NCBI GenBank assembly: GCA_963920575.1
Contig: OY986972.1
Span: 19,105,271 to 19,169,270 of the forward strand
Direction: 5' to 3'
DNA length: 64,000 nt
From: Narthecium ossifragum
Taxonomy: Eukaryota; Streptophyta; Magnoliopsida; Dioscoreales; Nartheciaceae
Shown here: positions 44,810 to 57,641 of the stretch, piece after piece
Layout of the letters: every line of letters starts with the position of its first letter
How positions within the stretch are numbered: the first letter of the stretch is position 1
Made by a program: the position numbers and the translations under genes
The notes under the pieces: model-generated
Database searches by the model: none
Told to the model about the DNA's origin: nothing
Seen by the model: the letters and a program-made list of their open reading frames with translations, nothing else

Positions 44810-46135
44810 ATGAGGCCAAAGAAGAAGCTTGCAGCCAAGAAGACGCCGGAGAGGAAACGGGGTGCTCCGGGTTCTTCTCCACCACCTTCTCAATCCCCAA
44901 GGAAGCGTAGCCGAGCTTCAGAGCCAGAGACCACTGGTGATGTTGTTCTTGACCTTTGGAAAAACCGTGGTTTTGAATTTGAATTCAAATTTGATATCCC
45001 TTTCTTCCGCAATCATGCACAGTCCATAGCGTCCATTCATCTATTGGAGCAACACCGAGCTTTAGGGCTTTGCTCACCAAGTAGAATAATTTATCCTAGG
45101 TTAATCCGGCTTTTCTATCAAAATCTAGAAATTATTCCACCAGAGTCAGCTAAGAATATGAATTGCCCAGGGTTTACATCTCGAATTTTGGGTCATCCTG
45201 TAGTTTTCATAGCTAAAACCATCAGTAAAATTTTAGATATCCCTATAGCATCCCCTGCTACCCGTTATGATGCCACCGTTCGAAAATGGGTTGCGTCTGA
45301 AATCGTTCCAGTCCGCGCTTACACTGGCGAGATTTTTCGACGCGAACTAGATGAACAATTGTGGTTCATCGATGATGTTCTACGTCGGAATGTTTTTCAG
45401 ACAGCTCACCCTCAACGCCGCATAGGTGATTAGTTATGGGTTTTGTGGTGTCTCCTTCAGAATGTTTCCATTCCTTTTCCATCCCTAATTCTCAATGACA
45501 TGGAATATTTTCATAAAAATGTTGATAACAAGAATAAGACAAAGCCATTTCCACACCCTTGTCTCATCTCTGCTTTCCTTGCGCGTCAACCTTGGTTTCC
45601 TGCTGATGAGCCTAGTATGGAGGCCCCATCCTCATCCTTCTTTGGCCAAAGTACCTGGAGTAAGGTCATTTCTAAAATGGCCAAAGCTCAACAGGAAATT
45701 GCCTCCATTCTAGCTAGGAGGCAGCCTGCTCCACTAGTCGATCCTCAACCTGGCTCATCTGCTCCTCATCCACCTCCAGTTCCTCAGCCTCCATCCTCCC
45801 CTCAGCCTGCTCCACAGGATCCACCACTTTCAGAGGATGATTCAACCTCTGAGTTAGAGGATCTTCGCCTCACAATGAATGCAAGATTGGAAGAGGTTGA
45901 TCACTCCTTGAGTGCTATCAAGACGGATTTGCACTATTATCAGCAGGATACAAAACATGAACTGCAGACGATACTCGCCTATTTGGCGAAGACGTGCCCG
46001 GCAGGACCAGCTACAGTTTCCACCTCCACGCAGACGGAAGATGTCAGCACTCTACCGGCGGACCAGCCAGTTGTGGACACCTCCATCCCAGCAGCCGGGC
46101 AGTCGGATCAGCCGGAGGAGACCACGAGTGGATAG
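44810..46135 (+). pseudogene. ORF2 of the element, copy 1 (Athila-type extra ORF), one stop
   Basis: Frame of 441 codons starting MRPKKKLAAKKTPERKRGAP, a very basic, probably nuclear-targeting start. A Ser/Pro linker follows, then a globular part (FEFEFKFDIPFF, IYPRLIRLFYQNLEIIPPE, ILGHPVVFIAKTISKILDIP, RRELDEQLWFIDDVLRRNVF). The C-terminus is Pro-rich with a short coiled-coil-like stretch (LRLTMNARLEEVDHSLSA). In frame at codon 208 (45431-45433) is TAG where copy 2 has TGG. The layout (basic N-terminus, YPRL...FY, ILG..., then a Pro/Ser tail) resembles the plant transposon protein found in Athila ORFs (Pfam ATHILA / putative plant transposon protein), but I cannot run a profile. It lies where an env-like ORF sits in Athila elements; no membrane segment is seen. 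Function unknown. Confidence 0.7.
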
Positions 46136-48120
46136 TTGCTGTGGTTGTAGCTTTATTGATGATAATGACATTCACTGGAATTGTAATTTTTTGGGGTGTT
46201 GTTAATGCTTGGGCATGGTGACATTTTTAAGTTCATGATGCCATGGTTGGTTGTAAAGGAAACTTCTTTTTGATTATATGATACATAGTCGGATGAATGG
46301 CTTGATCTATTCACTTGCTGGTTGTTATTCTAATGGTTGTATTGTGTTAATGATAATTTGGACCTTGTGATGGTTGTTATTTTGATTGGTGTATTGTGGA
46401 TAGTTGGATGGTTATATAAATGAGAGTAGCATTAATCTTTGTAGTGAACTGATAGCAATATCTATTAAACATGTATGAATGGTATGTTTTGTTATAATTG
46501 TGGTTGAGGGTGTACCTCTGTATGGTTGTTGTTTGTCACAGGGTATACGTCATTCCAATATCTACTATATACAAAGGAGGTGCTGTCCAATTTTTTTTTT
46601 TTTTTTCCAGGACATTGGACCAAGCAATTCATGCTCTACACCCTATATTTCACACATTTCTTTACTTACCTCATTTCTTTACGTTTATTCATAAATTCCT
46701 ATATCTCACACATGTGCATTTTTCCTTGCAAGATTGAAAGCCCTATCTCAAACAACAATTCAGGTTATCTCTTTCCTTATCCTTCAATCGTGCTTGAGGA
46801 CAATCCCGTTTAAGTTGGGGGGTATGCATTACACGCATGATAACCATTGATTAACATTTATTATTATTAGTTTACACTTTAAATGCGAAATATGTGCATC
46901 AATGATTATGTGAAAAATTCAACTCTAGTACCCTTCATGGATGATTGTTGTATGATATATTCGAAACTTCACATAGTTATAAGGATTTGCTAATCATGAT
47001 TTGGATATTATTGTTCATCTACTTTAACTCGCTTGATACATGTTAAAGTTGGTTGAGTAATTCATCATCATTTTATATTCGCACACTTATGAGGGGTTGA
47101 TTAGTCAAATTGAGTTTGGTACCTTGAATGATTAAGAAGTCGAAGGTAGGAAGCATGTTTTGCTTAATCAAAAATGGCAATGCTCGTGTAGTGAAATCCG
47201 AAAGCTTAGTAACCGGGCAATGTGCGTAACAACGTATATTGTTCGCGTCAAACGGCCTAGGAATGAAAAAAATATGTGTGTTGACTAGTTATAATTCGTA
47301 GCCTTCTAGGTTCGAGCAATTAAGTCCGAGGGGTGCTTCATCACCCAATGCCCTAAAACCAATTGGTTTGGGAGCTATTGACCCAAAGCTCGTTACAAGG
47401 GCCTAGAAGAAAGCTTAAGGGATTATGACATTGCACGGTCACATACCAATGAAAAAAAATAAGAGAAAAAGAAAGCGAATATGTGTGATGACTAGTTATA
47501 ATTCGTAGCCTGATGCCCTGAAGCCAATTGGTTTGGGAGCCATTGACCCAAAGCTCGTTACAAGGACCTAAAAGAAAGCTTAAGGGATTATGACATTGCA
47601 CGGTCGCACACTAATTGAGAAAAGTATAAAGAGCAACCATGTTATGTTTTAGCAAATATGTGAAATACTTGAGATGACTGAATCAGATTGGGCCTTACTT
47701 GGTTGATTTTGAAAACCCCAAATATGTGTGCGGTAACATCTTACACTTGGATTTCTTGACTATACTATAATGGTACTAAGTGCTTTAAAGTCCTTGAAGG
47801 GTAATAACCATAGCTTGATTAACATATTTCTTATATTTGTGTGATTTGAAGAATATCATTATGCACATGAGTCTATTATTTGACATTTGAGTAAATCTAG
47901 ATCACATATGAATTGATGTATTGTATCTTGACATTTCGATTGTAAATGAGATGTTTGTGGGTATCATCACTGTAAACCCTCACGAGGCAACACTCGTCCT
48001 CTAGGGTAAACCTAGGGGTTTAACGGCTTGTTGCACATGCTAAGTGCAATCGTGAGTCCTACGAAAGTGGCTAGTTAGATTTTATTTGTCTTTTTGCTTT
48101 GCTCGAGGACTAGCAAAGTT
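46136..48120 (+). other. 3' non-coding region of element copy 1
   Basis: No coding frame longer than chance. It contains a polypurine-like GTTTAAGTTGGGGGGTATGC at 46808-46827 and a pair of related segments at about 47280-47430 and 47480-47615 (CCAATTGGTTTGGGAGC, then AAAGCTCGTTACAAGG and GGGATTATGACATTGCACGG). The second segment is shortened compared with copy 2. Confidence 0.7.
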
Positions 48121-48134
48121 CAAGTTGGGGGGTG
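48121..48134 (+). other. Polypurine tract before LTR2
   Basis: CAAGTTGGGGGGTG directly precedes the TGATAAG start of LTR2, the expected plus-strand primer position. The identical tract precedes LTR3 at 57628-57641. Confidence 0.85.
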
Positions 48135-49799
48135 TGATAAGTCACAAAATATACATAATTCACCCATTCAACTGGGCTTTGTTAGCTCTCAAGCAATGCA
48201 TTTTTAATATCTTTTCATATGGTTTCAGGTACAAGAGCTTACGAAGAGAGTTGCATTGATTTCGAGCCAAAAAACATCAATTATACAGATTCAGCTTAAT
48301 TCGGATCGATCCAAGGACAATTTGGATCGATCCAAGGACATTTTGGATCGATCCAAGGACATTTTGGATCGATCCCGATCCTTTTCCAGAAGGCCATATT
48401 TTTTATCCAATGTTGGATCGATCCGGATTCTTAATGGATCAATCCAAATAACTTTTCCTAGAGAGTTCGGTACAAAATGGATCGATCCAAACCGTCATGG
48501 GATCGATCCATATTTCTTTTCCCAAGAGCACTTAGTCTTGGGTACAAATTGGATCGATCCACATTTAATTGGGATCGATTCATATTTCCTTCCCAGAAAA
48601 CTATGATCTTTTGCTCATCTTGGATCGATCCAAGCTTACTTCGGATCGATCCAAGATCGCTGACGGTTATAAATGGACGGCTCGGATCTAATCCGAGGAT
48701 CCATGACTTGGGGTCTATAAATAGGGGTTTTGGCTCTAATTTGAGGAGACTTTTTCTCTCTTCTTTTCCCTCTCTATCCAGCCTTCTTCCCTCTCGATAC
48801 TCTTGAGATTTTTCCTTCCATTCCCAAGGATTTAGGGCTCAAAAGGTGGAGGTCAATGGAGAAGATGGATGAAGCCTCTCTTCCTATGAATCGTCCAACC
48901 AAGATGAGTAACTAAAATCCTCATCCTTGGGAATTCTATGATGTCTTAGGTGTTTCTTTTAGATTTCTCTTGTAATCTTTGATGTAATAACATTTGTGAG
49001 ATGGAATCTTTGTATGAATTCGGATTCAATTCCCTATTTCTTTAATAAAGTCTACTCTTGAATGTTTGGAGTATCTATGTTTGCATTTAATTGTTCGAGC
49101 ATTAGGTGCATGTTAGGTATTTGATGTAATCCCTCAAAGAGTAGGTCATGCTAGAACCATGGCCAATTCTTGATCTTAGGATAAGATCTTGAGGTGCTAG
49201 AACCACCCCAAGCCAAAGCTATCCTACTTATCATTCTTGACTTAGATGGAGGATTGAATTGAGGTATTAAACCCACCTCAATCCAAGACCTTAGTCATAC
49301 AAAGCCTTGATCTCTTGCCAACAATAGGACCTTAAGTCGGCGATTGTTGAGCTATGATCGGATTAAAGCCTCGATCATGGACATTCACCTTGTAATTCAC
49401 GCGATGAGATGATCCTAACCCGACGTCTCATTCGCGGCGAGCGATACTAATCCTACGCTCGTCGATCCCCAATTTCGACCATCTCATTTAGATGTTATTC
49501 ATCTTAATTCATAGAGAAAATATTTAGATCCTAATTCAGATTGGAATTCCCTAGGGCTACTTTCTTGATAAATCTCTTAGCGTTAATTGTTTCTAGAATA
49601 CTTTAGTTTAAACAACTCAACAAATCAACCATATTAATTCCAACTATTTTAGAGATCATATCACTTTGACTAATTCAATCATCCAATTCTTTGAGGATTC
49701 GACCCGTGCTTCCACTAACTACATTGTAGTTAGCTATTAGTCCGGTAAATAATTTTGTCCGTCTTTGATATACTTAACGACATATTTCAAGGCGAGTCA
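48135..49799 (+). mobile_element. LTR2 (1,665 bp), shared middle LTR
   Basis: Runs TGATAAGTCAC to AAGGCGAGTCA, with a polypurine tract before it and a primer-binding site after it. It therefore serves as 3' LTR of copy 1 and 5' LTR of copy 2. TATAAATA is at 48716-48723. Its palindrome array matches LTR1 more closely than LTR3. No 5-bp duplication is at either side, so it did not insert on its own. Confidence 0.92.
48300..48655 (+). promoter_or_regulatory. GGATCGATCC palindrome array in LTR2
   Basis: Ten or more GATCGATC copies, the first four about 24 bp apart (GGATCGATCCAAGGACATTT units), ending about 60 bp before the TATA box. Confidence 0.8.
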
Positions 49800-49803
49800 A
49801 AAA

Positions 49804-49821
49804 TGGCGCCGTTGCCGGGGA
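49804..49821 (+). other. Primer-binding site
   Basis: TGGCGCCGTTGCCGGGGA four bases after the LTR2 end. This sequence is typical of Athila/Tat-lineage Ty3 elements. It is absent from copy 1. Confidence 0.88.
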
Positions 49822-50046
49822 ATTAGATTAGTTGAATTACTCAATTGATATAACTCTTTACAATTAGTTTGTTTTTGATTTTTGCATATTATAAAATAAC
49901 AAAAAGAATTTTTCTTACATAGCTATTTCTTTGCATTGGTAGGTGTAACTTCCGAGCGGCGAAGCAAATCATTTACAGATCAAGACCAAAGAGTTCTTGG
50001 ACCAGCTCACTGTAAAGTATCTCTAATTTTGTGGTGTCTTTTGTGA

Positions 50047-53000
50047 ATGAATGAAAGTGATCCTGAATTAGACATTACTTTACAAGCATACTTAGACTCT
50101 AGAGCATCTTTGCGCACACAAAAGTCTATAGCTATGGAAAACGGACATCATCCTAACGGGGATAGTGTCAACCAAGATCCCATTAATAGAGATCGTAGGA
50201 GTATGAAGGACTATTATGTTCCTTCTAATTTTGCTCCTATGTCGGACATACAATAACCTATTATACATGCTGCCCATTATGAGTTCAAACCCCAATTTCT
50301 TCAATACCTTCCAAATTTTCATGGTTTACCTAATGAAGACCCTTACACCCATCTTGAAGAATTCTTTGAAAAGAGTTCTACGGTTAAAATTCCCAATTTA
50401 CCCGAAGATGCTATGAAATTGAAACTCTTTCCTTTCACTTTGAAAGGTAAAGCCAAGTATTGGCTTGGATCCTTAGAACCTCAAACCATTACTACATGGG
50501 ATCAATTACAAAGTGCATTCTTAGAAAAATTTTACCCTATAGCTAAGACCCATGCCATGAGAACTCAAATAGCTACATTTCGTCAATTAGATGACGAACC
50601 ATTCCATGATGCTTGGGATCGGTTTAGGGAGCTTCTAAGAAAATGTCCTCATCACCAAATTCCAAAATGGTCTCTTGTAGACTATTTTTATAATGGTCTT
50701 AAATTACGCCACCAACAAGATGTTGATACGGCTTGTGGTGGGGTATTCATGACTAATCCTTATGAGGATTCTTGGGTGTTATTTGGTAAACTTGCTATAA
50801 ATTCTCAAAATCATGCATTCACATCTAGGAATGTCGTAGAGACTAACACTAAAGAGCAATCTCATCCTAGGGGAGTCCTAGAATTATCCGATGCTACACG
50901 AGTAGCACAACAAATTGATGCATTGAATAGGAAGTTTGATCAAGTCCTTGCTTATTCTTTGAATCAAGTTCCTAATGTTACTCCTTCATCAAACTATTTT
51001 ACAGCTACTCCTCCTTCTTTGCCGAACTTTGCTCCTTCTCCACCATCGGGTGAATTATGCTTTCTTTGTTCAACACCGGGCCATGATGTGACTAATTGTC
51101 ATTTAGCATGTCAATATCCCGAACTTGTACAAGAACATGTAAATGCCATCTATGGACAATCCAAACCCAATTATAATCCTAACTCTTCATGGAGACATCC
51201 CGGACAACCAATTTCATCATATAACCCTAGACCTCGACCAACTCAAAACTCAAACTATCATCAAAGGCCACCTTTTCCTCCAATATCTCAACTTCAACCC
51301 ACTCATCAACCTCAAGTTCCTTATCACCCACAACCACCCCAACCATATCCTCCACATCATGTAACACATCCACCATATTCTCTACCTCATGCACCAAATT
51401 ATGCACAAATATCGTATCAACCTCAACCCCCTTATCAAGCATAACCACCTACATATCAAGCTCCTCCTCCACAAGCTACACAAGCACCAAAACGTGACAC
51501 ATCTATTGAAGAAAAGCTCCTTAAAGCATTGGATTCATGCGAATCAAGTACCCAACTGTTGCATTCTCACTCTCAATCTATTTCTAAACTTGAAATACAA
51601 ATGGGTCAAATTGCTAATGCTTTAGCAAGAAGAGAGGAGGGTCAACTCCCAAGTCAACCAGTCATGAATCCTAAAGGACAACATTTTGTTGAGCCTACAC
51701 ATGAAGAGGTTCGAGCGGTAACCTCTCTTCGAAGTGGTAGGACTTATCCAAATGTTGATATGCCTAAAGATGTAGAAAATAAGCATGACCATGCATCTCC
51801 ACATATTGTTCATGATTCTCACATATCTTGTAAACCGTCATCATCTAATCCTATTGATTCAACACCATTAGTGAATGAGCCACCTATTAGAAATTATATT
51901 CCAAAAGCTCCATTTCCTTCGGCTCTTATCAATCCATCATCATCTCCCTTTGGATATCATAAGCTAGAAGATATGATGGAAATTTTTAAGAAAGTTCAAA
52001 TTAATCTTCCTCTACTTGATGCTATCAAGCAAATACCTTCATATGCCAAATTTCTTAAAGAATTGTGTACTCACAAACGTCAAGCTCGATCTCATGTGTC
52101 AAAGAAAGTACTTTTAACCGAGCAAGTGAGTTCAATTCTTAAATTTGACACTCCTCCTAAACTCAAGGATCCCGGAACACCAACCATTTCATGCATTATA
52201 GGGGATAAGTTGATTGAAAATGCCTTATTTGATTTAGGAGCAAGTGTAAATCTTTTACCCTATTCTATATATTGTGAATATGGAATTGGAGAACTTCAAC
52301 CAATGGGGATTCAACTTCAACTTGCCGATAGGTCAATTAAAAAACCTAGGGGTATAGTTGAAGATGTGTTGGTAAAAGTGGAGCAAGCAGTGTTTTCGGT
52401 GGACTTTGTCGTTCTTGACATGGAACCCGGAATGAAACACAAAACGACCGTGCCAATCATTTTAGGTCGACCATTCCTAGCCACTGCTAACGCTTTGATC
52501 AATTGTAGGAATGGAGTGATGACCGTTACTTTTGGTAATATGGAAATGCGATTGAATATATTCCATACTTCTAAGTTTCCATTTGATGACAATGATTGTT
52601 TCATGATTGATAAGATTGATGAGGTTGATAAGTGTAGGAGTGATGCATATGATATTGCGTTACCGGTTTATGAGGCATTTTATGAAGTGATGCCTAACTT
52701 TGATGATGATGCATATGATATTGCTTTACCGGTGTATCAAACTTTTTATGAGGATATGGCTAACATTGATAAGGAATTATGCTATATTGATTTGCCGGTT
52801 TATGAAGTCTTTTACGAAGACATATCTACTTTGAATAATAATGAAGGCAATATGAATTTACCGGTGTATGAAGTCTTTCAGGACAATACTCCGAATTTTG
52901 ATGAAATATTGTGTGAAAATAGTGTGTCGATTTTTGATGCTTTGCATGGGGGCTATGATGAGCAAAATAATTTAGACAAGTTTTGTGTGATCCCATGGTG

Positions 53001-53316
53001 GAGGCATCCATGGGAGTGGTCATCTACTACAATTTTTATTCCAACATTGCACACTACGATGTCATCTCCAATTTTGGATCTCAAGTCATTTTCTTTGATA
53101 TTGCATAAACTCTTCGGACCAAATATTTTCCTTGATCGAGATTGTAACTTATCTCGTGCCAACATTGGAAAAATGTTACAATGGTTTGTTTTGATAAATA
53201 CTTTATATGATCATTGGCATGTGAGTAAAACCATCCGGAAATGGCTTTTATCAAGGCTTTGTAAATGCGTCTATCAATTAGATAGAGCATCTTATATACT
53301 CAAAAGCTTGTATTGA
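50047..53316 (+). pseudogene. Gag-protease polyprotein with acidic repeats and novel C-terminal domain, no RT/IN; two stops
   Basis: One frame of 1,089 codons broken by TAA at codons 70 (50254) and 466 (51442), both plausible CAA-to-TAA changes. Gag: YEFKPQFLQYLPNFHGLPNE, then FTLKGKAKYWLGSL (about 130-143) and FYPIAKTHAMRTQI. Zinc knuckle CFLCSTPGHDVTNC is at about 338-351, followed by a Pro/Gln/His-rich stretch. Aspartic protease: ALFDLGASVNLLPYSIY (Asp about 728) and PIILGRPFLATANALI (about 803). After the protease come acidic tandem repeats (about 858-960; LPVYEAFYE type). A C-terminal domain then has WWRHPW (about 984), RANIGK (about 1037) and WHVSKTIRKWLLSRLCKC. RT, RNase H and integrase normally follow the protease; here translation stops instead. 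I do not recognise the C-terminal domain. Confidence 0.85.
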
Positions 53317-53689
53317 GTCTAGCTAAAGACGTTAAACGTAGCGCTTGTTGGGAGGCAACCCAACCTTTATTACTTGCATAATTGCTTGTTGTCATATGTT
53401 TGATTGAATGCATGCATAGGTCATTTTTCTTTGTATGCTTGATTGTTTGTTCTTGTTTTATAGTGGTTTTAATTCTGTAATTTCATTATTATTTGAGTAG
53501 AAATTGGATATATGTTTGATCTTGAGTCAATGCATGTGTGAGTTATATTTGATATTGATTGTAATGATCTATTATTCATGAATGATTGAGAAGTGGAGTG
53601 GAATAGAAGTTAAAATTCATTTTGGAGTGAAATCTTGTATTTTTATACAATTTTTAGGGTGTTTTAAAATTCGCGCTCCAGGGTGGATC

Positions 53690-54105
53690 AATCCATATTT
53701 ATTGGGATCGATCCACAAACACACATTGGATCGATCCAAATCATTAATGGATCGATCCAAAACGGTCTTCCAGGACATACGTTCTGTCACTGGTTGGATC
53801 GATCCACATTTTATTTGGATCGATCCACATTTATTTTTTTAGTAAGCACGATACTTGGTGGGACAATTTGGATCGATCCAAATTATCCTGGATCGATCCG
53901 GAACCGTGTGTTCGGATCGATACAAACCCTTGTTTGGATCGATCCAACATGACCTCCAAAAAGAGCCGTTCTGTCACCATTTGGATCGATCCTTGTCTAA
54001 TTGGGATCAATCCAGATCCTTGCCACGTCACTCAAGTCACCACTGCGATCATGACACGTGTTTGGGATCGATCCAAGTTCTTATTGGATCAATCCAATTT
54101 CCACT
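53690..54105 (+). promoter_or_regulatory. GGATCGATCC palindrome array upstream of ORF2, copy 2
   Basis: About twelve GATCGATC copies plus GATCAATC variants, the counterpart of 44235-44640. It includes one extra TGGATCGATCCAAATTATCC segment near 53870 that copy 1 lacks, so the array length varies between copies. Confidence 0.8.
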
Positions 54106-54271
54106 AAAAACACACTTAAAGGCTTTGGTGCGTCAGTTAGGGCATTTCTCGCCCATTTCCTTCTCCAACGCTCTTCAGTCTCTCTTCTCATTTCTCACAT
54201 CTCCGGCGATTACCGACGGTCCTAGCCACCAGTGCTTCTCCACCACACATCCACCCGTCATCCTAGCTTCA

Positions 54272-55606
54272 ATGAGGCCAAAGAAGAAGCTTGCAGCCAA
54301 GAAGACGCCGGAGAGGAAACGGGGTGCTCCGGGTGCTTCTTCCTCAGCAGGAGCGTCTGGTTCTTCTCCACCACCTCCTCAATCCCCAAGCAAGCGCAGT
54401 CGAGTTTCAGAGCCAGATACCACTTTTGATGTTGTTCTTGACCTTTGGAAAAACCGTGGTTTTGAATTTGAATTCAAATTTGATATCCCTTTCTTCCGCA
54501 ATCATGCACAGTCCATAGCGTCCATTCGTCTATTGGAGCAACACCAGGCTTTAGGGCTTTGCTCACCAAGTAGAATCATTTATCCTAGGTTAATCCGGCT
54601 TTTCTATCACAATCTGGAAATTATTCCACCAGAGTCAGCTAAGGATACGAATTGCCCAGGGTTTACATCTCAAATTTTGGGTCATCCTGTAGTTTTCATA
54701 GCTAAAACCATCAGTAAAATTTTAGATATCCCTATAGCATCCCCTGCTACCCGTTATGATGCCACCGTTTGAAAATGGGTTGTGTCTGAAATCGTTCCAG
54801 TGCGAGCGTACACTGGCGAGATTTTTCGACGCGAACTAGATGAACAATTGTAGTTCATCGATGATGTTCTACGTCGTAATGTTTTTCAGACAGCTCACCC
54901 TCAACGCCGCATAGGTGATTGGTTATGGGTTTTGTGGTGTCTCCTTCAGAATGTTTCCATTCCTTTTCCATCCCTAATTCTCAATGACATGGAATATTTT
55001 CATAAAAATGCTGATAACAAGAATAAGACAAAGCCATTTCCACACCGTTGTCTCATCTCTGCTTTCCTTGTGCGTCAACCTTGGTTTCCTGCTGATGAGC
55101 CTAGTATGGAGGCCCCATCCTCATCCTTCTTTGGCCAAAGTACCTGGAGCAAGGTCATTTCTAAAATGGCTAAAGCTCAACAGGAAATTGCCTCCATTCT
55201 AGCTAGTAGGCAGCCTGTTCCACTGGTTGTTCCACCAGTTGTTCCTCCTCCACCTTCAGCACCTGAGCCTAATCCACAGGTCCCATCATCCCCTTCGGAG
55301 GATGATTCAATTTCCGAATTGGAGGATTTTCGCCTCTCTATGAACACACGGTTGGAGGAAGTTGAACATTCTATGCACAACCTCAGGGTGGACGTCACGT
55401 CATCTCATCAGGAAATTCGCCAGGACTTGCGACAAGTCTTGGCATATTTAGCAAAAATATGTCCTGATGGCCCTACGGCAGCTACTGTTTCGACCTCCAC
55501 GCAGACGAAAGATGTCAGCACTCTACCGGCGGACCAGCCAGTTGTGGACACCTCCATCCCAGCAGCCGGGCAGTCGGATCAGCCGGAGGAGACCATGAGT
55601 GGATAG
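54272..55606 (+). pseudogene. ORF2 of the element, copy 2, two stops
   Basis: Same frame and start as copy 1 (MRPKKKLAAKKTPERKRGAP), 445 codons. A 10-codon insertion (SSSAGASG-type) lies after codon 18. TGA at codon 167 (54770) stands where copy 1 has CGA, and TAG at codon 194 (54851) where copy 1 has TGG. All ORF2 stops in the two copies are C-to-T or G-to-A transitions, as expected from deamination of methylated cytosine in silenced elements. The Pro-rich/coiled-coil segment (about 55225-55490) differs strongly from copy 1, while both ends are nearly identical. Confidence 0.7.
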
Positions 55607-57627
55607 TTGCTGTGGTTGTAGCTTTATTAATGATAATGACATTCACTGGAATTGTAATTTTTTGGGGTGTTGTTAATGCTTGGGCATGGTGACATTTTAA
55701 AGTTCATGATGCCATGGTTGGTTGTAAAGGAGACTTCTTTTTGATTATATGATACATAGTCGGATGAATGGCTTGATCTATTCACTTGCTGGTTGTTATT
55801 CTAATGGTTGTATTGTGTTAATGATAATTTGGACCTTGTGATGGTTGTTATTTTGATTGGTGTATTGTGGATAGTTGGATGGTTATATAAATGAGAGTAG
55901 CATTAATCTTTGTAGTGAACTGATAGCAATATCTATTAAACATGTATGAATGGTATGTTTTGTTATAATTGTGGTTGAGGGTGTACCTCTGTATGGTTGT
56001 TGTTTGTCACAGGGTATACGTCATTCCAATATCTACTATATACAAAGGAGGTGCTGTCCAATTTTTTTTTTTTCAGGACATTGGACCAAGCAATTCATGC
56101 TTTACAGCCTATATTTCACACATTTCTTTACTTACCTCATTTCTTTACGTTTATTCATAAATTCCTATATCTCACACATGTGCATTTTTCCTTGCAAGAT
56201 TGAAAGCCCTATCTCAAACAACAATCCAGGTTATCTCTTTCCTTATCCTTCAATCCTGCTTGAGGACAATCCCGTTTAAGTTGGGGGTATGCATTACACG
56301 CATGATAACCATTGATTAACATTTTTTATTATTATTTTACACTTCAAATGCGAAATACGTGCACCAATGATTATGTGAAAAATTCAACTCTAGTTCCCTT
56401 CATGGATGATTGTTGTATGATATATTCGAAACTTCACATAGTTATAAGGATTTGCTAATCATGATTTGGATATTATTGTTCATCTACTTTAACTCGCTTG
56501 ATACATGTTAAAGTTGGTTGAGTAATTCATCATCATTTTATATTCGCACACTTATGAGGGGTTGATTAGTCAAATTGAGTTTGGTACCTTGAATGATTAA
56601 GAAGTCGAAGGTAGGAAGCATGTTTTGCTTAATCAAAAATGGCAATGCTCGTGTAGTGAAATCCGAAAGCTTAGTAACCGGGCAATGTGCGTAACAACGT
56701 ATATTGTTCGCGTCAAACGGCCTAGGAATGAAAAAAATATGTGTGTTGACTAGTTATAATTCGTAGCCTTCTAGGTTCGAGCAATTAAGTCAGAGGGGTG
56801 CTTTATCACCCAATGCCCTAAAGCCAATTAGTTTGGGAGTCATTGACCCAAAGCTCGTTACAAGGACCTAGAAGAAAGCTTAAGGGATTATGACATTGCA
56901 CGGTCGCACACTAATTAAAAAAAATAAGAGAAAAAGGAAAAGAATATGTGTGATGACTAGTTATAATTTGTAGCCGTTTGGGTTCGAGCAATTAAGTCCG
57001 AGGGGTGCTTTATCACCTAATGCCCTGAAGCCAATTGGTTTGGGAGCTATTGACCCAAAGCTCGTTACAAGGACCTAAAAGAAAGCTTAAGGGATTATGA
57101 CATTGCACAGTCGCACACTAATTGAGAAAAGTATAAAGAGCAACCATGTTATATTTTAGCAAACATGTGAAATACTTGAGATGACTGAATCAGATTGGGC
57201 CTTACTTGGTTGATTTTGAAAACCCCAAATATGTGTGCGGTAACATCTTACACTTGGATTTCTTGACTATACTATAATAATACTAAGTGCTTTAAAGTCC
57301 TTGAAGGGTAATAACCATAGCTTGATTAGCGTATTTCTTATATTTGTGTGATTTGAAGAATATCATTATGCACATGATTCTATTATTTGACATTTGAGTA
57401 AATCTAAATCAGATATGAATTGATGTCTTGTATCTTGACATTTCAATTGTAAATGAGATGTTTGTGGGTATCATCACTGTAAACCCTCACGAGACAACAC
57501 TCGTCCTCTAGGGTAAACCTAGGGGTTTAACGGCTTGTTGCACATGCTAAGTGCAATCGTGAGTCCTACGAAAGTGGCTAGTTAGATTTTATTTGTCTTT
57601 GTGCTTTGCTCGAGGACTAGCAAAGTT
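55607..57627 (+). other. 3' non-coding region of element copy 2, with a tandem pair of about 200 bp
   Basis: Nearly identical to 46136-48120. GTTTAAGTTGGGGGTATGCA at 56274-56293 is a second polypurine-like tract. Units starting GACTAGTTATAATTCGTAGC (about 56748) and GACTAGTTATAATTTGTAGC (about 56956) form a direct tandem pair ending GACATTGCACGGTCGCACAC. Confidence 0.75.
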
Positions 57628-57641
57628 CAAGTTGGGGGGTG

